A stretch of DNA of 64,000 nt, taken from positions 1 to 64,000 of the forward strand of contig JAOUIL010000005.1 in assembly GCA_029883975.1 (NCBI GenBank), written 5' to 3'. This stretch comes from Betaproteobacteria bacterium. GTDB lineage: Bacteria; Pseudomonadota; Gammaproteobacteria; Burkholderiales; SG8-39. Under the pieces are notes generated by a model. It was not told the origin of the DNA, did not search any database, and saw only the letters and a program-made list of their open reading frames with translations. Shown piece after piece: positions 18,844-31,786 of the stretch (its first letter is position 1; each line of letters opens with the position of its first letter). The position numbers and the translations under genes are program-made.

Positions 18844-19083
18844 ATGAGCACCAAGGGGCAGCTGCTACAAGACCCGTTCCTGAACACCCTGCGCAAGGAA
18901 CACGTTCCCGTGTCGATCTATCTGGTGAACGGCATCAAGCTCCAGGGCCAGATCGAGTCGTTCGACCAGTACGTGGTGCTGCTGCGCAATTCCGTGACGC
19001 AGATGGTGTACAAGCACGCCATTTCCACCGTCGTGCCCGCGCGCGCCATCAGCCTCGGCGGCGCAGAAGACAAGGACGCTTGA
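18844..19083 (+). CDS. hfq: RNA chaperone Hfq
   Basis: [62 protein letters not shown]. Confidence 0.98.
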   Translation: MSTKGQLLQDPFLNTLRKEHVPVSIYLVNGIKLQGQIESFDQYVVLLRNSVTQMVYKHAISTVVPARAISLGGAEDKDA

Positions 19084-20213
19084 GCGCGACGGCGGCGCCC
19101 GACACTCAGGCGGCGGTGCTCGTCAGCCTGGACTTCGGCGATCCCGGTTACCAGGAGGGGGCCGAGGAGCTGGTGCGGCTCGTGGAGAGCGCGGGCGTGG
19201 CGCGGCACGCCGCGGTGCGCGGGCGTCGCGCGCGGCCGGACCCGAAATTCTACGTCGGCAGCGGCAAGGTCGCGGAGATCGCGCGCGCGGCCGCGGGCCT
19301 GAACGCCGCCTCGGTCATCTTCAACCACGAGCTCTCGCCCGGGCAGCAGAGGAACCTCGAGCGCGAGCTCGGGCGCCGCGTGCTCGACCGTACCGAGCTG
19401 ATCCTGGAGATCTTCGCGCAGCGCGCGCGCACCAGCGAGGGCAAGCTGCAGGTGGAGCTCGCGCAGCTCGAGCACCTGGCGACGCGCCTGGTGCGCGGCT
19501 GGACGCACCTCGAGCGCCAGCGCGGCGGGCTGGGCAAGACCGGCGGCCCCGGCGAGAAGCAGATCGAGCTGGATCGCCGTTACATTGCACGTCGGGTACG
19601 CGTGTTGCGCGAGAAGCTCGAGACCCTGCGCAGGCAGCGACACGTGCAGCGGCGTGCGCGCGCGCGACGCGACGTGTTCTCGGCCTCGCTGGTCGGCTAC
19701 ACCAATGCCGGCAAGACGACGCTGTTCAATGCGCTGACGCGCGCGGGCGCCTACGAGGCCGACCAGCTGTTCGCCACGCTCGACACCACGTCGCGGCGCA
19801 TTTGGCTGCCGCAGGGCGGCGCAGCCGTGCTGTCGGACACGGTCGGCTTCATCCGCGACCTGCCGCACGGCCTGGTGGCGGCGTTCCGCGCGACGCTGGA
19901 GGAGACCGTGCACGCCGATCTTCTGCTGCACGTGGTGGACGCGTCCTCCGCCGCGCGCGACGAGCAGGCGGCGCAGGTGGACCAGGTGCTCGGCGAGATC
20001 GGCGCCGGCGCCATCCCGCAACTGCTGGTCTGGAACAAGATCGACGTTGCCGGGCTCGCGCCGGGAATCGAGCGCGACGAGTATGGTACGATTCGCCGCG
20101 TGTTCGTGAGCGCGCGCAGCGGTGCCGGCCTCGCCGATCTGCGGGGCGCGATCACCGAGGCCGCCAAACCGCGGCAGGCCCGCACGCCAGTTCCGGAACC
20201 TCTCTCTCTGTAA
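19080..20213 (+). CDS. hflX: ribosome-associated GTPase HflX
   Basis: [76 protein letters not shown]. Confidence 0.96.
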   Translation: MSATAAPDTQAAVLVSLDFGDPGYQEGAEELVRLVESAGVARHAAVRGRRARPDPKFYVGSGKVAEIARAAAGLNAASVIFNHELSPGQQRNLERELGRRVLDRTELILEIFAQRARTSEGKLQVELAQLEHLATRLVRGWTHLERQRGGLGKTGGPGEKQIELDRRYIARRVRVLREKLETLRRQRHVQRRARARRDVFSASLVGYTNAGKTTLFNALTRAGAYEADQLFATLDTTSRRIWLPQGGAAVLSDTVGFIRDLPHGLVAAFRATLEETVHADLLLHVVDASSAARDEQAAQVDQVLGEIGAGAIPQLLVWNKIDVAGLAPGIERDEYGTIRRVFVSARSGAGLADLRGAITEAAKPRQARTPVPEPLSL

Positions 20214-21415
20214 TGTCTCTGAACGATCCAAATTGGGGGCGCCAGGGCGGCCCGCGCGGCCCCGGCGGCAACCAGGGCCCGCCCGACCTGGACGAGCTGT
20301 GGCGCAACTTCAACCGCAAGCTGAACAGCCTGTTCGGCGCGCGGCGTGGCGGCGGCAGTGACCTGCCGCCCGCGCCGCCCTCCGGGCGCATGATCGGCGG
20401 TGGCGCCGGGGTGCTGATCGCGCTGGTGGTCGTCGTGTGGCTGGCGAGCGGCTTCTACGTGGTGGACGCGGCCTCGCGCGGCGTGGTGCTGACGTTCGGC
20501 CGCTATACGGAGCAGACCGACCCTGGCCTGCGCTGGCGCATGCCCTTTCCGATCCAGTCGCACGAGATCGTCAACATGGCGCAGGTGCGCACGCTCGAGG
20601 TCGGCTACCGCAACAACGTCAAGACCAAGGTGCTGAAAGAGTCGCTGATGCTGACCGACGACGAGAACATCGTCGATCTGCAGTTCGCGGTGCAATACGT
20701 GGTCACCGACGCGCAGGCCTGGCTGTTCAACAACCGGCGGCCGGAGGAAGTGGCCATGCAGACCGCCGAAGCGTCCATGCGCGAGATCATCGGCAAGAGC
20801 AAGATGGACGCCATCCTGTACGAGGGCCAGGACAACATCGCCAACCAGGCGCAGGTGCTGATGCAGCAGATCCTCGACAACTACAAGACCGGGATCAACC
20901 TCAGCCGCGTGACCATCCAGAACGCGCAGCCGCCCGAGCAGGTGCAGGCGGCTTTCGACGACGCGGTCAAGGCGGGCCAGGACCGCGAGCGGCAGAAGAA
21001 CGAGGGCCAGGCCTACGCCAACGACGTCATCCCGAAAGCGCGCGGCACGGCCTCGCGCCTGCAGGCCGAGTCCGAAGGCTACCGGGCGCGCGTCATCGCC
21101 AATGCCGAGGGCGAAGCCTCGCGCTTCCGGCAGGTGCTGGCCGAGTACGCGAAGGCGCCGGCCATCACGCGCGAGCGCATCTACCTCGAAACGATCCAGC
21201 AGGTGCTGTCGTCGACCTCGAAGGTCCTGCTGGACTACAAGGGCGGCGGCAACCTCCTCTACCTGCCGCTCGACAAGCTGATGCAGCAGGGCGGTGCGGC
21301 GTCGCTGTCGGAGTCGCAGGCGTCGCAGCGCAGCCTGCCTGATCCGCTGGCGGCGGGCGACGCCGGCCCGCGCTCGCGCGACGGCCTGCGCAGCCGCGAG
21401 CGGGGAGAACGCTGA
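20213..21415 (+). CDS. hflK: FtsH protease modulator HflK
   Basis: [37 protein letters not shown]; prohibitin/SPFH domain; start overlaps hflX stop. Confidence 0.95.
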   Translation: MSLNDPNWGRQGGPRGPGGNQGPPDLDELWRNFNRKLNSLFGARRGGGSDLPPAPPSGRMIGGGAGVLIALVVVVWLASGFYVVDAASRGVVLTFGRYTEQTDPGLRWRMPFPIQSHEIVNMAQVRTLEVGYRNNVKTKVLKESLMLTDDENIVDLQFAVQYVVTDAQAWLFNNRRPEEVAMQTAEASMREIIGKSKMDAILYEGQDNIANQAQVLMQQILDNYKTGINLSRVTIQNAQPPEQVQAAFDDAVKAGQDRERQKNEGQAYANDVIPKARGTASRLQAESEGYRARVIANAEGEASRFRQVLAEYAKAPAITRERIYLETIQQVLSSTSKVLLDYKGGGNLLYLPLDKLMQQGGAASLSESQASQRSLPDPLAAGDAGPRSRDGLRSRERGER

Positions 21416-21416
21416 C

Positions 21417-22301
21417 ATGCGTGCGCTCGGACCCGTTCTCGCCGTCCTGGTGGCCCTGGTGCTCGTCGGCTCGAGCATGCTGTTCACCGTCGACCAGCGC
21501 CAGAACGCCATCGTGTTCCAGTTCGGCGAAGTGAAAGAGGTGATCAAGGAGCCGGGGCTGAAGTTCAAGTGGCCCATGATCCAGAACGTGCGCCTGTTCG
21601 ACATGCGCATCCTCGCCTACGACGACGCCGAGCCGCTGCGCTTCCTGACCTCCGGCAACCGCCCGGTGCTGGTCGATTCGTTCATCCGCTGGCGCATCGT
21701 CGACGTGCGCCAGTACTTCGTCTCGGTGCAGGGCACCGAGGCCGAGGCGACGCGGCGCCTGCGCCAGACCATCTCCGGCGCGCTGCGCGACGAGTTCGGC
21801 GCGCGTACGGTGCACGAGGTGGTCTCGGGCGAGCGGGATTCGGTCATGGGACGCGTGCGCGAGAAGGCCGACCAGGACCTGCGCCGCATCGGCGTCGAGA
21901 TCGTGGACGTGCGCCTGAAGCGCGTCGACCTGCCCCAGGAAGTGAGCGAGTCGGTGTACCGGCGCATGGAGGCCGAGAGGAAGCGGATCGCCAACGAGCA
22001 GCGCTCCACCGGTGCGGCGGAGTCCGAGCGCATCCGCGCGGATGCCGACCGCCAGCGCGAGGTGATCCTCGCCGAGGCTTATCGCGATGCGCAGCGCATC
22101 AAGGGCGAGGGCGACGCGCGCTCGGCGGCGATCTACGCGCAGGCGTTCCGGCAGGATCCGGAGTTCTATTCCTTCTACCGCAGCATGGAGGCCTACCGTT
22201 CGACGTTCCGCGGACGCAACGACCTGTTGCTGCTTCAGCCGGATTCGGATTTCTTCCGCTATCTGCGGGATCCTGGCGGCAAGGGCGGCGGCCGGAAATG
22301 A
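21417..22301 (+). CDS. hflC: FtsH protease modulator HflC
   Basis: FTVDQRQNAIVFQFGEVKEVIKEPGLKFKWPMIQNVRLFDMRI...EFYSFYRSMEAYRSTF. Confidence 0.95.
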   Translation: MRALGPVLAVLVALVLVGSSMLFTVDQRQNAIVFQFGEVKEVIKEPGLKFKWPMIQNVRLFDMRILAYDDAEPLRFLTSGNRPVLVDSFIRWRIVDVRQYFVSVQGTEAEATRRLRQTISGALRDEFGARTVHEVVSGERDSVMGRVREKADQDLRRIGVEIVDVRLKRVDLPQEVSESVYRRMEAERKRIANEQRSTGAAESERIRADADRQREVILAEAYRDAQRIKGEGDARSAAIYAQAFRQDPEFYSFYRSMEAYRSTFRGRNDLLLLQPDSDFFRYLRDPGGKGGGRK

Positions 22302-22307
22302 CGCCCC

Positions 22308-22493
22308 ATGGCGAGCACATTACTCCTGGCCTTCGCCCTCATGCTGATCATCGAGGGGCTCCTCCCCTTCCTCGCGCCTAGCCTCTGGCGCGACGCGTTT
22401 CGCCGCATCACGCAGCTCACGGACGGCCAGATCCGCTTCTTCGGCCTGACCTCGATGCTGATCGGGCTGCTGTTGCTCGCGCTGGCCACCTGA
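22308..22493 (+). CDS. DUF2065 small membrane protein
   Basis: 61 aa: [55 protein letters not shown]. Confidence 0.88.
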   Translation: MASTLLLAFALMLIIEGLLPFLAPSLWRDAFRRITQLTDGQIRFFGLTSMLIGLLLLALAT

Positions 22494-24761
<2,268 letters not shown>

Positions 24762-24764
24762 GCC

Positions 24765-24851
<87 letters not shown>

Positions 24852-24884
24852 CGGGGAGGCGAATTCTAGTGTCTGAGGTATTTC

Positions 24885-26825
24885 GTGTCAAAGAAACGAC
24901 AGTCTGAGCGAGGCCGCAGTCGCGGCCGCGATGGGGCGCGCGCGCCGGCGACTACGTTCGGCAAATTCACCGGCCGGGTGGAAGGCCATCCCGATGGCCA
25001 CGGCTTCCTCGTGCCCGATGGCGGCGAGGCGCGCGTGTTCCTGTCCGCCGCCGAGATGCGCCAGGTGCTGCACGGCGATCGCGCGCTAGTGCGCGTCACC
25101 GGCGTCGACCAGCGCGAGCGGCCGGCGGGCGAAGTGCTCGAGGTGCTCGAGCGCGTCAATCGCCGCATCGTCGGCCGCCTGCATAGCGAGCGCGGCGTGC
25201 TGTTCCTCGTGCCGGAAGACCGTCGCATCGCGCAGGACATCCTCGTGCCGCCGGCGGACGCCAGCGGCGCGAAGGCGGGCCAGGTGGTCACCGTAGAGCT
25301 GGTGGTGCAGCCCTCGAAGCAGTCGCAGCCGGTGGGCCGCGTCGTCGAGGTGCTGGGCAACTACGCCGACCCCGGCATGGAAATCGAGATTGCGCTGAGG
25401 AAGTTCGACCTGCCGCACGAGTTCTCCAGGCGCGCCGAGGCGCAGGCGCTCGCCCTGCCGGACGCGGTGCGCGAGGAAGATGCCAAGGGCCGCCGCGACC
25501 TGCGCGCGCTGCACTTCGTGACCATCGACGGCGAGACGGCGAGGGATTTCGACGACGCGGTCTGCGCGCAGCGCGAAGGCAAGGGCTGGCGCCTGTGGGT
25601 GGCGATCGCCGACGTTAGCCATTACGTGCGCCACGGCGACGCGCTCGACCACGACGCGCGCGCGCGCGGCACCTCGGTGTACTTTCCGCGCCGCGTGCTG
25701 CCCATGCTGCCGGAGAAGCTCTCCAACGGCCTGTGCTCGCTCAACCCGCAGGTGGACCGCCTGGCGATGGTGTGCGAGATGGCACTCACGCCGAAGGGCG
25801 CGGTAGCGCGCTACGATTTCTACCCGGCGGTGATCCGCTCGCACGCGCGCCTCACCTACACCGAGGTGTGGGCCCAGCTCTCGGCAGGGCGCGCGCCCGC
25901 GCACCTCGCCACGCTGTACGAGCTGTTCAAGGCGCTGCACGCGGCGCGCGGCCTGCGCGGCGCCATCGACTTCGAGACCGTCGAGACGAGGATGGAGTTC
26001 GACGCGCACGGCAAGATCCGGCGCATCGTCGCCGAGCCGCGCAACGACGCCCACCGGCTGATCGAGGAATGCATGCTGGCGGCCAACGTCTGCGCGGGCG
26101 ACTTCCTCGCGGCGCGCGGCCAGCCGGCGCTGTACCGCGTGCACGAGGTGCCGGCCGAGGAGAAGGTGCGCGCGCTGCGCGAGTTCCTCGCCGAGCTCGG
26201 CCAGCAACTCGGCGGCGGCGATGCGCCCAAGCCAAAGGACTACGCGCAACTGCTCGAGCGCATCAAGGCGCGGCCGGACTTCGCCTTGCTGCAGACGATC
26301 CTGCTGCGCTCGCTCAAGCAGGCCGTGTACACCCCGGAGAACGTCGGCCACTTCGGCCTCGCGTTCGACGCGTACGTGCATTTCACCTCGCCGATCCGGC
26401 GCTACCCGGACCTGCTCACGCATCGCGGCATCAAGGCGGCGCTCGCCAGCCGCCGCTACGACGGCATGGACTGGGACGAGCTGGGGCGCCACTGCTCGGA
26501 GACCGAGCGCCGCGCGGACGACGCGAGCCGCGATGTCGAGAGCTGGCTCAAGTGCCACTACATGCAGGAGCACGTCGGTGGCGCGTTCGAGGGGGCGATC
26601 ACCGGCGTCACGCCCTTCGGCCTGTTCGTCACGCTGGACAACTACTTCGTCGACGGCCTGGTGCACATCTCGGAGCTGGGGCGCGACTACTACGAATTCG
26701 ACGCCGCGCGCCACATGCTGCTCGGCAGCCGCACGAAGAAGCGCTACCGGCTCGCAGACCGCATGAAGGTGAAGCTGGTGCGCGTGGACCTCGATTCGCG
26801 CAAGATCGACTTCGTGCCGGCGTGA
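24885..26825 (+). CDS. rnr: ribonuclease R
   Basis: [27 protein letters not shown] (RNB), [17 protein letters not shown]-terminal S1 domain; GTG start. Confidence 0.95.
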   Translation: MSKKRQSERGRSRGRDGARAPATTFGKFTGRVEGHPDGHGFLVPDGGEARVFLSAAEMRQVLHGDRALVRVTGVDQRERPAGEVLEVLERVNRRIVGRLHSERGVLFLVPEDRRIAQDILVPPADASGAKAGQVVTVELVVQPSKQSQPVGRVVEVLGNYADPGMEIEIALRKFDLPHEFSRRAEAQALALPDAVREEDAKGRRDLRALHFVTIDGETARDFDDAVCAQREGKGWRLWVAIADVSHYVRHGDALDHDARARGTSVYFPRRVLPMLPEKLSNGLCSLNPQVDRLAMVCEMALTPKGAVARYDFYPAVIRSHARLTYTEVWAQLSAGRAPAHLATLYELFKALHAARGLRGAIDFETVETRMEFDAHGKIRRIVAEPRNDAHRLIEECMLAANVCAGDFLAARGQPALYRVHEVPAEEKVRALREFLAELGQQLGGGDAPKPKDYAQLLERIKARPDFALLQTILLRSLKQAVYTPENVGHFGLAFDAYVHFTSPIRRYPDLLTHRGIKAALASRRYDGMDWDELGRHCSETERRADDASRDVESWLKCHYMQEHVGGAFEGAITGVTPFGLFVTLDNYFVDGLVHISELGRDYYEFDAARHMLLGSRTKKRYRLADRMKVKLVRVDLDSRKIDFVPA

Positions 26826-27574
26826 AGCGCGAACGCGAGCCGCGAGTGGTGTTCGGCTTCCACGCCGTGCTCGCGCGCCTGCGCGCCGATCCCGCCTCGG
26901 TGCTCGAGCTGTACGTCGACGAGTCGCGCCACGATGCGCGCATCCGCGACGTCGCGGCGCAGGCGGAGAAGGCGGGGGTGAAGGTGCTGCGGGTGCCCAC
27001 GAAGCGCCTCGACGGCTTCTACGGCGGCGGCCGGCACCAGGGCGTGGTGGCGCGCGTGGCCGTGAAGGACCTCGGCCACAGCCTGGACGAGATCCTCGAG
27101 CAGGTGCAGGGGCCGCCGCTGCTGTTGTTATTGGATGGGGTGACGGACCCCCACAACCTGGGCGCCTGCCTGCGCGTGGCGAATGCGGCGGGTGTGCACG
27201 CGGTCGTCGCGCCGAAGGACCGCGCTGCGGGCATCAGCGCAGCAGTGTCGAAGGTGGCGAGCGGGGCGGCCGAGGCGACGCCGTACCTGATGGTGACCAA
27301 CCTTGCGCGCACCATCGATGAGCTGAAGGAGCGCGAGATCTGGGTGGTCGGGACCGACGAGCGCGCGGAGCAGTCGCTTTACCAGGCCAATTTGCCGGAG
27401 GCGATTGCGTGGGTGCTGGGCGCGGAAGGCGAGGGTATGCGGCGGCTGACGCGCCAGAAGTGCGACCTGCTGGTCAGGATTCCGATGACGGGGGAGGTGG
27501 GGAGCCTCAACGTCTCGGTGGCCGCCGGCGTGTGCCTGTTCGAATCGGTGCGCCGCAGGCTGCCCAAGCCCTAG
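26822..27574 (+). CDS. rlmB: 23S rRNA (guanosine-2'-O-)-methyltransferase RlmB (SpoU family)
   Basis: [33 protein letters not shown]...[31 protein letters not shown]...[21 protein letters not shown] start. Confidence 0.94.
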   Translation: MKREREPRVVFGFHAVLARLRADPASVLELYVDESRHDARIRDVAAQAEKAGVKVLRVPTKRLDGFYGGGRHQGVVARVAVKDLGHSLDEILEQVQGPPLLLLLDGVTDPHNLGACLRVANAAGVHAVVAPKDRAAGISAAVSKVASGAAEATPYLMVTNLARTIDELKEREIWVVGTDERAEQSLYQANLPEAIAWVLGAEGEGMRRLTRQKCDLLVRIPMTGEVGSLNVSVAAGVCLFESVRRRLPKP

Positions 27575-27603
27575 ATTTTGCTGTAGAATTCGCCCCCTTC
27601 CTT

Positions 27604-27631
27604 GCCATACCACCCCGCATGAGTGGATGGC
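27604..27631 (+). promoter_or_regulatory. hairpin in rpsF 5' leader, candidate S6:S18 autoregulatory element
   Basis: GCCAT-A-CCAC-CCCGCATGA-GTGG-ATGGC: 9 bp with single-A bulge and CCG in loop, 23 nt before rpsF ATG. Confidence 0.4.
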
Positions 27632-27654
27632 TTACCCATAAGGAGAATCCGAAC

Positions 27655-28035
27655 ATGCGGCATTACGAAATCTGCTTCATCGTGCATCCGGACCAGAGCG
27701 AGCAGGTACCGGCGATGATCGAGCGCTACAAGGGCGTCATCGCCCAGCGCAACGGCATCGTCCACCGCCTCGAAGACTGGGGCCGGCGCCAGCTGACCTA
27801 CCCGATCCAGAAGGTGCACAAGGCGCACTACGTGCTCATGAACATCGAGTGCGACCAGGAGACGGTCAACGAGCTGGAGCACTCCTTCAAGTTCAGCGAC
27901 GCGGTGCTGCGCCATCTGATCCTCAAGATGACGAAGGCTGTGACCGCGCCCTCGCCGATGATGAAGGAGGAGAAGTCCAAGTCCATGATGGATCGCGCGC
28001 CCGAGGCGAAGCCCGCCGAGGCGCCCGCGGCCTGA
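27655..28035 (+). CDS. rpsF: 30S ribosomal protein S6
   Basis: [53 protein letters not shown]. Confidence 0.97.
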   Translation: MRHYEICFIVHPDQSEQVPAMIERYKGVIAQRNGIVHRLEDWGRRQLTYPIQKVHKAHYVLMNIECDQETVNELEHSFKFSDAVLRHLILKMTKAVTAPSPMMKEEKSKSMMDRAPEAKPAEAPAA

Positions 28036-28331
28036 ATCAGGTCCGGATCCGCGGCCGGCTGATCGAGCTGGGCGCGCTGCGGCACACGCCCGCAGGCGTT
28101 CCGGCGATCGAGTTCAGGCTGCGCCACGAATCCGAGCTGCACGAAGCCGGAGCACAACGAAAAGTGAACGCCGAGATTCCCGCCATCGCCTTCGATGCCC
28201 AGGCGCGGCTCCTCGCCGGCACGCCGCTGGAGCGCGGCCTGCAGGTCGAGGGGTTCCTGAGCGCGAAGAGCCGACGCTCGAGGAAGCTCGTGCTGCACGC
28301 CACCCGAATTGAATTCTTGCAAGGAGAGTAA
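28032..28331 (+). CDS. priB: primosomal replication protein N (PriB)
   Basis: [57 protein letters not shown] start overlapping rpsF stop; lies between rpsF and rpsR. Confidence 0.85.
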   Translation: MNQVRIRGRLIELGALRHTPAGVPAIEFRLRHESELHEAGAQRKVNAEIPAIAFDAQARLLAGTPLERGLQVEGFLSAKSRRSRKLVLHATRIEFLQGE

Positions 28332-28333
28332 GC

Positions 28334-28621
28334 ATGCCCCCGCCGCGCAGAGGCAAAGGAAAAGGCAAGTTCTCGAAGGACAAGAAGGACCGCGGACAGC
28401 GGGCCCTGTTCCGCCGCCGCAAGTTCTGCCGCTTCACCGCCGACAAGGTCGAGTGGATCGACTACAAGGACATCGAGGTGCTGAAGGACTTCGTCAACGA
28501 GACCGGCAAGATCATCCCGGCGCGCATCACCGGCACCTCGGCCGGCTACCAGCGCCAGCTCTCGGCGGCCATCAAGCGGGCGCGATTCCTCGCGCTGCTG
28601 CCCTACACCGACCTGCACTGA
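28334..28621 (+). CDS. rpsR: 30S ribosomal protein S18
   Basis: [67 protein letters not shown]. Confidence 0.97.
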   Translation: MPPPRRGKGKGKFSKDKKDRGQRALFRRRKFCRFTADKVEWIDYKDIEVLKDFVNETGKIIPARITGTSAGYQRQLSAAIKRARFLALLPYTDLH

Positions 28622-28631
28622 GGCGCGCGCC

Positions 28632-29081
28632 ATGCAAGTGATACTGATGGAGAAGGTGACCAACCTGGGGAACCTGGGGGACGTGGTCAAGGTGAAGGAC
28701 GGCTTCGCGCGCAACTTCCTGATTCCGCAGGGCAAGGCGAAGCGCGCGACCGAGGCCAACCTGAAGGCCTTCGAGGCGCGGCGCGCCGATCTGGAGAAGG
28801 CCCAGGCCGAGCAGCTGGCCAAGGCGCAGGAGCGCGGCGGCAAGCTCGACGGCCTCACGCTGCAGATCGCGCAGAAGGCGGGCGTCGACGGGCGGCTGTT
28901 CGGCTCGGTCACCAACTACGACATCGTCGAGGCGCTGGCCAAGCAGGGCCACGAGGTCGAGCGCTCGCAGGTGCGCATGCCCGCGGGCCCGCTCAAGCAG
29001 GTGGGCGAGTACTCGATCCAGGTACAGCTGCACGCCGACGTGGTGGTGACGGTCACTGTGTCGGTGCTCGGCGAGAGCTGA
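28632..29081 (+). CDS. rplI: 50S ribosomal protein L9
   Basis: [40 protein letters not shown]. Confidence 0.97.
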   Translation: MQVILMEKVTNLGNLGDVVKVKDGFARNFLIPQGKAKRATEANLKAFEARRADLEKAQAEQLAKAQERGGKLDGLTLQIAQKAGVDGRLFGSVTNYDIVEALAKQGHEVERSQVRMPAGPLKQVGEYSIQVQLHADVVVTVTVSVLGES

Positions 29082-29127
29082 CAGCCTGCGCACAAGATAG
29101 CAACAGCTTAATCACAAGTTCTGCACA

Positions 29128-29150
29128 GGGCCGCGCGCGGCCCTTTGCTT
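29128..29150 (+). terminator. candidate terminator between rplI and dnaB
   Basis: GGGCCGCGCGCGGCCC palindrome followed by TTTGCTT. Confidence 0.45.
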
Positions 29151-29177
29151 TGCCGGCAATTGCGGTACATTGCACCC

Positions 29178-30587
29178 ATGGCACTTTCGCAACCGGCGGC
29201 GCGCATCGACAGCAGCGATCCGCAACTCGTCGCGCTGCGCGTTCCCCCGCATTCCCTGGAGGCCGAGCAGTCCGTGCTCGGCGGCCTGCTGCTCGACAAC
29301 CAGGCGTTCGACCGCATCGGCGACATCGTCTCGGGCGCCGATTTCTACCGCGACGACCACCGGCGCATCTGGCGGCACGTCGCCAAGCTGATCGAGGCGG
29401 GCAAGCCCGCTGACGTGGTCACCGTCTCCGAGTCGATCGAGGCGAGCGAGGACAAGGACAAGACCGGCGGCGCCGCCTACCTGGGCGCGCTGGCGCAGAA
29501 CACGCCCAGCGCGCTCAACATCCGGCGCTACGCGGAACTGGTGCGCGAGCGCGCGGTGCAGCGGCGCCTTGCCCAGGTGGCCACGGAGATCGCCGAGAAC
29601 GCGCTCAGCCCCTCGGGCAAGGACGTGTCGCAGATCCTCGACGAGGCCGAGTCGAGGATCCTGGAGATCGGCGAGACGGGCTCGCGCCACGGGCAGGGGC
29701 TGGAAGAGATCAAGCCGGTGCTGGCGCGCGTGCTGGAGCGCATCGACCACCTGTACCATCGCGACAACCCGTCCGACGTCACCGGCGTCCCGACCGGGTT
29801 CAACGACCTCGACAGCAAGACCGCCGGCCTGCAGCCCGGCGAGCTGATCATCGTCGCCGGCCGCCCGTCGATGGGCAAGACCGCTTTCGCGCTCAACATC
29901 GCCGAGCACGTGGCGCTGCATGCGCTGCTGCCGGTCGCGGTGTTCAGCATGGAAATGAGCGGCACGCAGCTCGCCACGCGCCTGCTCGGCTCGATCGCGC
30001 GCGTCGACCAGCACAAGATGCGCACCGGGCGCCTGTCGGACGCGGAGTGGCACGACCTGTCCGAGGCCATGGGCCGGCTGCACGACGCGCCGATCTTCAT
30101 CGACGAGACGGCGGCGCTCAACGCGCTGGAGGTGCGCTCGCGCGCGCGGCGCCTGTGGCGCCAGTTCGGCGGCAAGCTCGGCCTGGTGGTGGTCGACTAC
30201 CTGCAGCTCATGAGCTCGAGCAACCCGAAGGCGGGCGAGAATCGCGCCACCGAGCTCTCGGAGATCTCGCGCTCCATGAAGGCGCTGGCCAAGGAGCTGA
30301 GCGTGCCGGTGATCGCGCTGTCGCAGCTGTCGCGCGCGGTCGAGACCCGCAACGACAAGCGCCCGATGATGTCCGACCTGCGCGAGTCGGGCGCCATCGA
30401 GCAGGACGCCGACGTGATCCTGTTCATCTACCGCGACGAGGTCTACTACCCGGAGAAGCCCGAGGCCAAGGGCCGCGCCGAAGTGATCATCGGCAAGCAG
30501 AGGAACGGCCCGATCGGCAAGGTCGAGCTCACCTTCCTCGGCCAGCATACGCGCTTCGCCAATTTCGCCGACCCCGGCACCTTCTGA
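29178..30587 (+). CDS. dnaB: replicative DNA helicase DnaB
   Basis: VPPHSLEAEQSVLGGLLLDNQAFDRI; IIVAGRPSMGKTAFALNIAEH; MSDLRESGAIEQDADVILFIYRDE. Confidence 0.97.
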   Translation: MALSQPAARIDSSDPQLVALRVPPHSLEAEQSVLGGLLLDNQAFDRIGDIVSGADFYRDDHRRIWRHVAKLIEAGKPADVVTVSESIEASEDKDKTGGAAYLGALAQNTPSALNIRRYAELVRERAVQRRLAQVATEIAENALSPSGKDVSQILDEAESRILEIGETGSRHGQGLEEIKPVLARVLERIDHLYHRDNPSDVTGVPTGFNDLDSKTAGLQPGELIIVAGRPSMGKTAFALNIAEHVALHALLPVAVFSMEMSGTQLATRLLGSIARVDQHKMRTGRLSDAEWHDLSEAMGRLHDAPIFIDETAALNALEVRSRARRLWRQFGGKLGLVVVDYLQLMSSSNPKAGENRATELSEISRSMKALAKELSVPVIALSQLSRAVETRNDKRPMMSDLRESGAIEQDADVILFIYRDEVYYPEKPEAKGRAEVIIGKQRNGPIGKVELTFLGQHTRFANFADPGTF

Positions 30588-30622
30588 GACAATCGGCGCC
30601 TCGCGACCGACCGGAGGCTGAC

Positions 30623-30862
30623 ATGGCCGAGCCGCTGATTCCGCAGAAATCTCCCTACGCGGTGGAGCTCGCGCCCGGGGACTACTGGTGGTGCGCCTGC
30701 GGGCAATCCAAGCGCCAGCCGTTCTGCGACGGCTCGCACAAGGGCGGGCCGTTCACGCCGGTCAAGTTCTCGGTGGCGGAGGCGCAGAAGGTCTGGCTGT
30801 GCGGCTGCAAGCACACCGCCAAGCAGCCGTTCTGCGACGGCACGCACCAGAAGATCACGTAA
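30623..30862 (+). CDS. CDGSH iron-sulfur domain protein (two CDGSH motifs)
   Basis: CACGQSKRQPFCDGSHKG and CGCKHTAKQPFCDGTHQ. Confidence 0.93.
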   Translation: MAEPLIPQKSPYAVELAPGDYWWCACGQSKRQPFCDGSHKGGPFTPVKFSVAEAQKVWLCGCKHTAKQPFCDGTHQKIT

Positions 30863-30908
30863 GAGCGGCGCCCGCGCGTTCCGCGCGAGCAAGATTGCGG
30901 AACGGGAG

Positions 30909-31760
30909 TTACTTCTTCGTCGCGCTCCAGCGGCCCTCGATGCCGCCGTCGCCGCGGAACGCGCCTTCCATGCGCGCGCCGCTCACGCGCCCCTGCAGCT
31001 CGCGGCGCACGCCGCGGTTGTCCACGTAGGCGAAGGCGATCTCGAAGCCGCGCAGCCGCGGCTCGCGCAGCCCGCCCAGCATGTTGCCCAGGGCGACCGT
31101 GCCCTCGAGCTTCTGGTAGCGCTGCTCGAGGGTCATCTCCAGCTTCTCGCTGGCGCCGCCGCCGGTGACCTCCAGTATCCAGGTGCCGGCGACGCTGGCC
31201 GGCACGACCCAGAAATAGGCGCGCCGCCCGTCGAGGCTCGAGACCTCGTCGGCCTCCCAGTCGTCCATGCTGAACGAGTGCGACACCACGCGCGTGCCGG
31301 GGCGCATGGCGAGGAGCTGCGGCCTGAGCTTCAGGTTGAGCGCCGGCAGCAGGTACATCGTGACCACGGTCGCCTGCGAGAACTCGGTGACGAAGATGTC
31401 GCCCTGCACGATGCGCGCCTTGCCCGCGACGCCCGCCTTCTCGACGTTGCGCTGGGCGTGCTTGGCCATCTCCGGGTTGTACTCGATGCCCATGGCGCGC
31501 GCGCCGAATTTCCTGGCCGCGGCGATGGCGATCTTGCCGTCGCCCGCGCCCAGGTCGACGACGTAGTCGTTGGCCGTGACCTGCGCCATGCGCAGCATGC
31601 GGTCGACCACGTCGTCGGGCGTCGGCACCCAGATGACGTCCTTGCCCGCCTGTCCGACGTGCGGCTCGTAGTCCTTGTTCTTCTGCGCGGCGGCGGGCAG
31701 GCAGAGGAGGAACGCGGCCAGCGCCGCGGCGGCGGGGCGAAGCAATTGCACGGTGGGCAC
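30909..31760 (-). CDS. exported/anchored SAM-dependent methyltransferase-like protein
   Basis: signal peptide LLRPAAAALAAFLLCLPAAAQ; YVPTPDDVVDRML-like motif, VVDLGAGDGKIAIAAARKFGARAMGIEYNPE; GTG start. Confidence 0.8.
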   Translation of the reverse strand: MPTVQLLRPAAAALAAFLLCLPAAAQKNKDYEPHVGQAGKDVIWVPTPDDVVDRMLRMAQVTANDYVVDLGAGDGKIAIAAARKFGARAMGIEYNPEMAKHAQRNVEKAGVAGKARIVQGDIFVTEFSQATVVTMYLLPALNLKLRPQLLAMRPGTRVVSHSFSMDDWEADEVSSLDGRRAYFWVVPASVAGTWILEVTGGGASEKLEMTLEQRYQKLEGTVALGNMLGGLREPRLRGFEIAFAYVDNRGVRRELQGRVSGARMEGAFRGDGGIEGRWSATKK

Positions 31761-31786
31761 TCCTGCGATGAACGGAAAGGCGGAGT

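Noticed and set aside
30874-30890. CGCGCG-TTC-CGCGCG hairpin after the CDGSH gene as terminator
   Set aside because: Only a 6-bp CG-alternating stem with no T-tract; such stems are expected by chance at this GC content.
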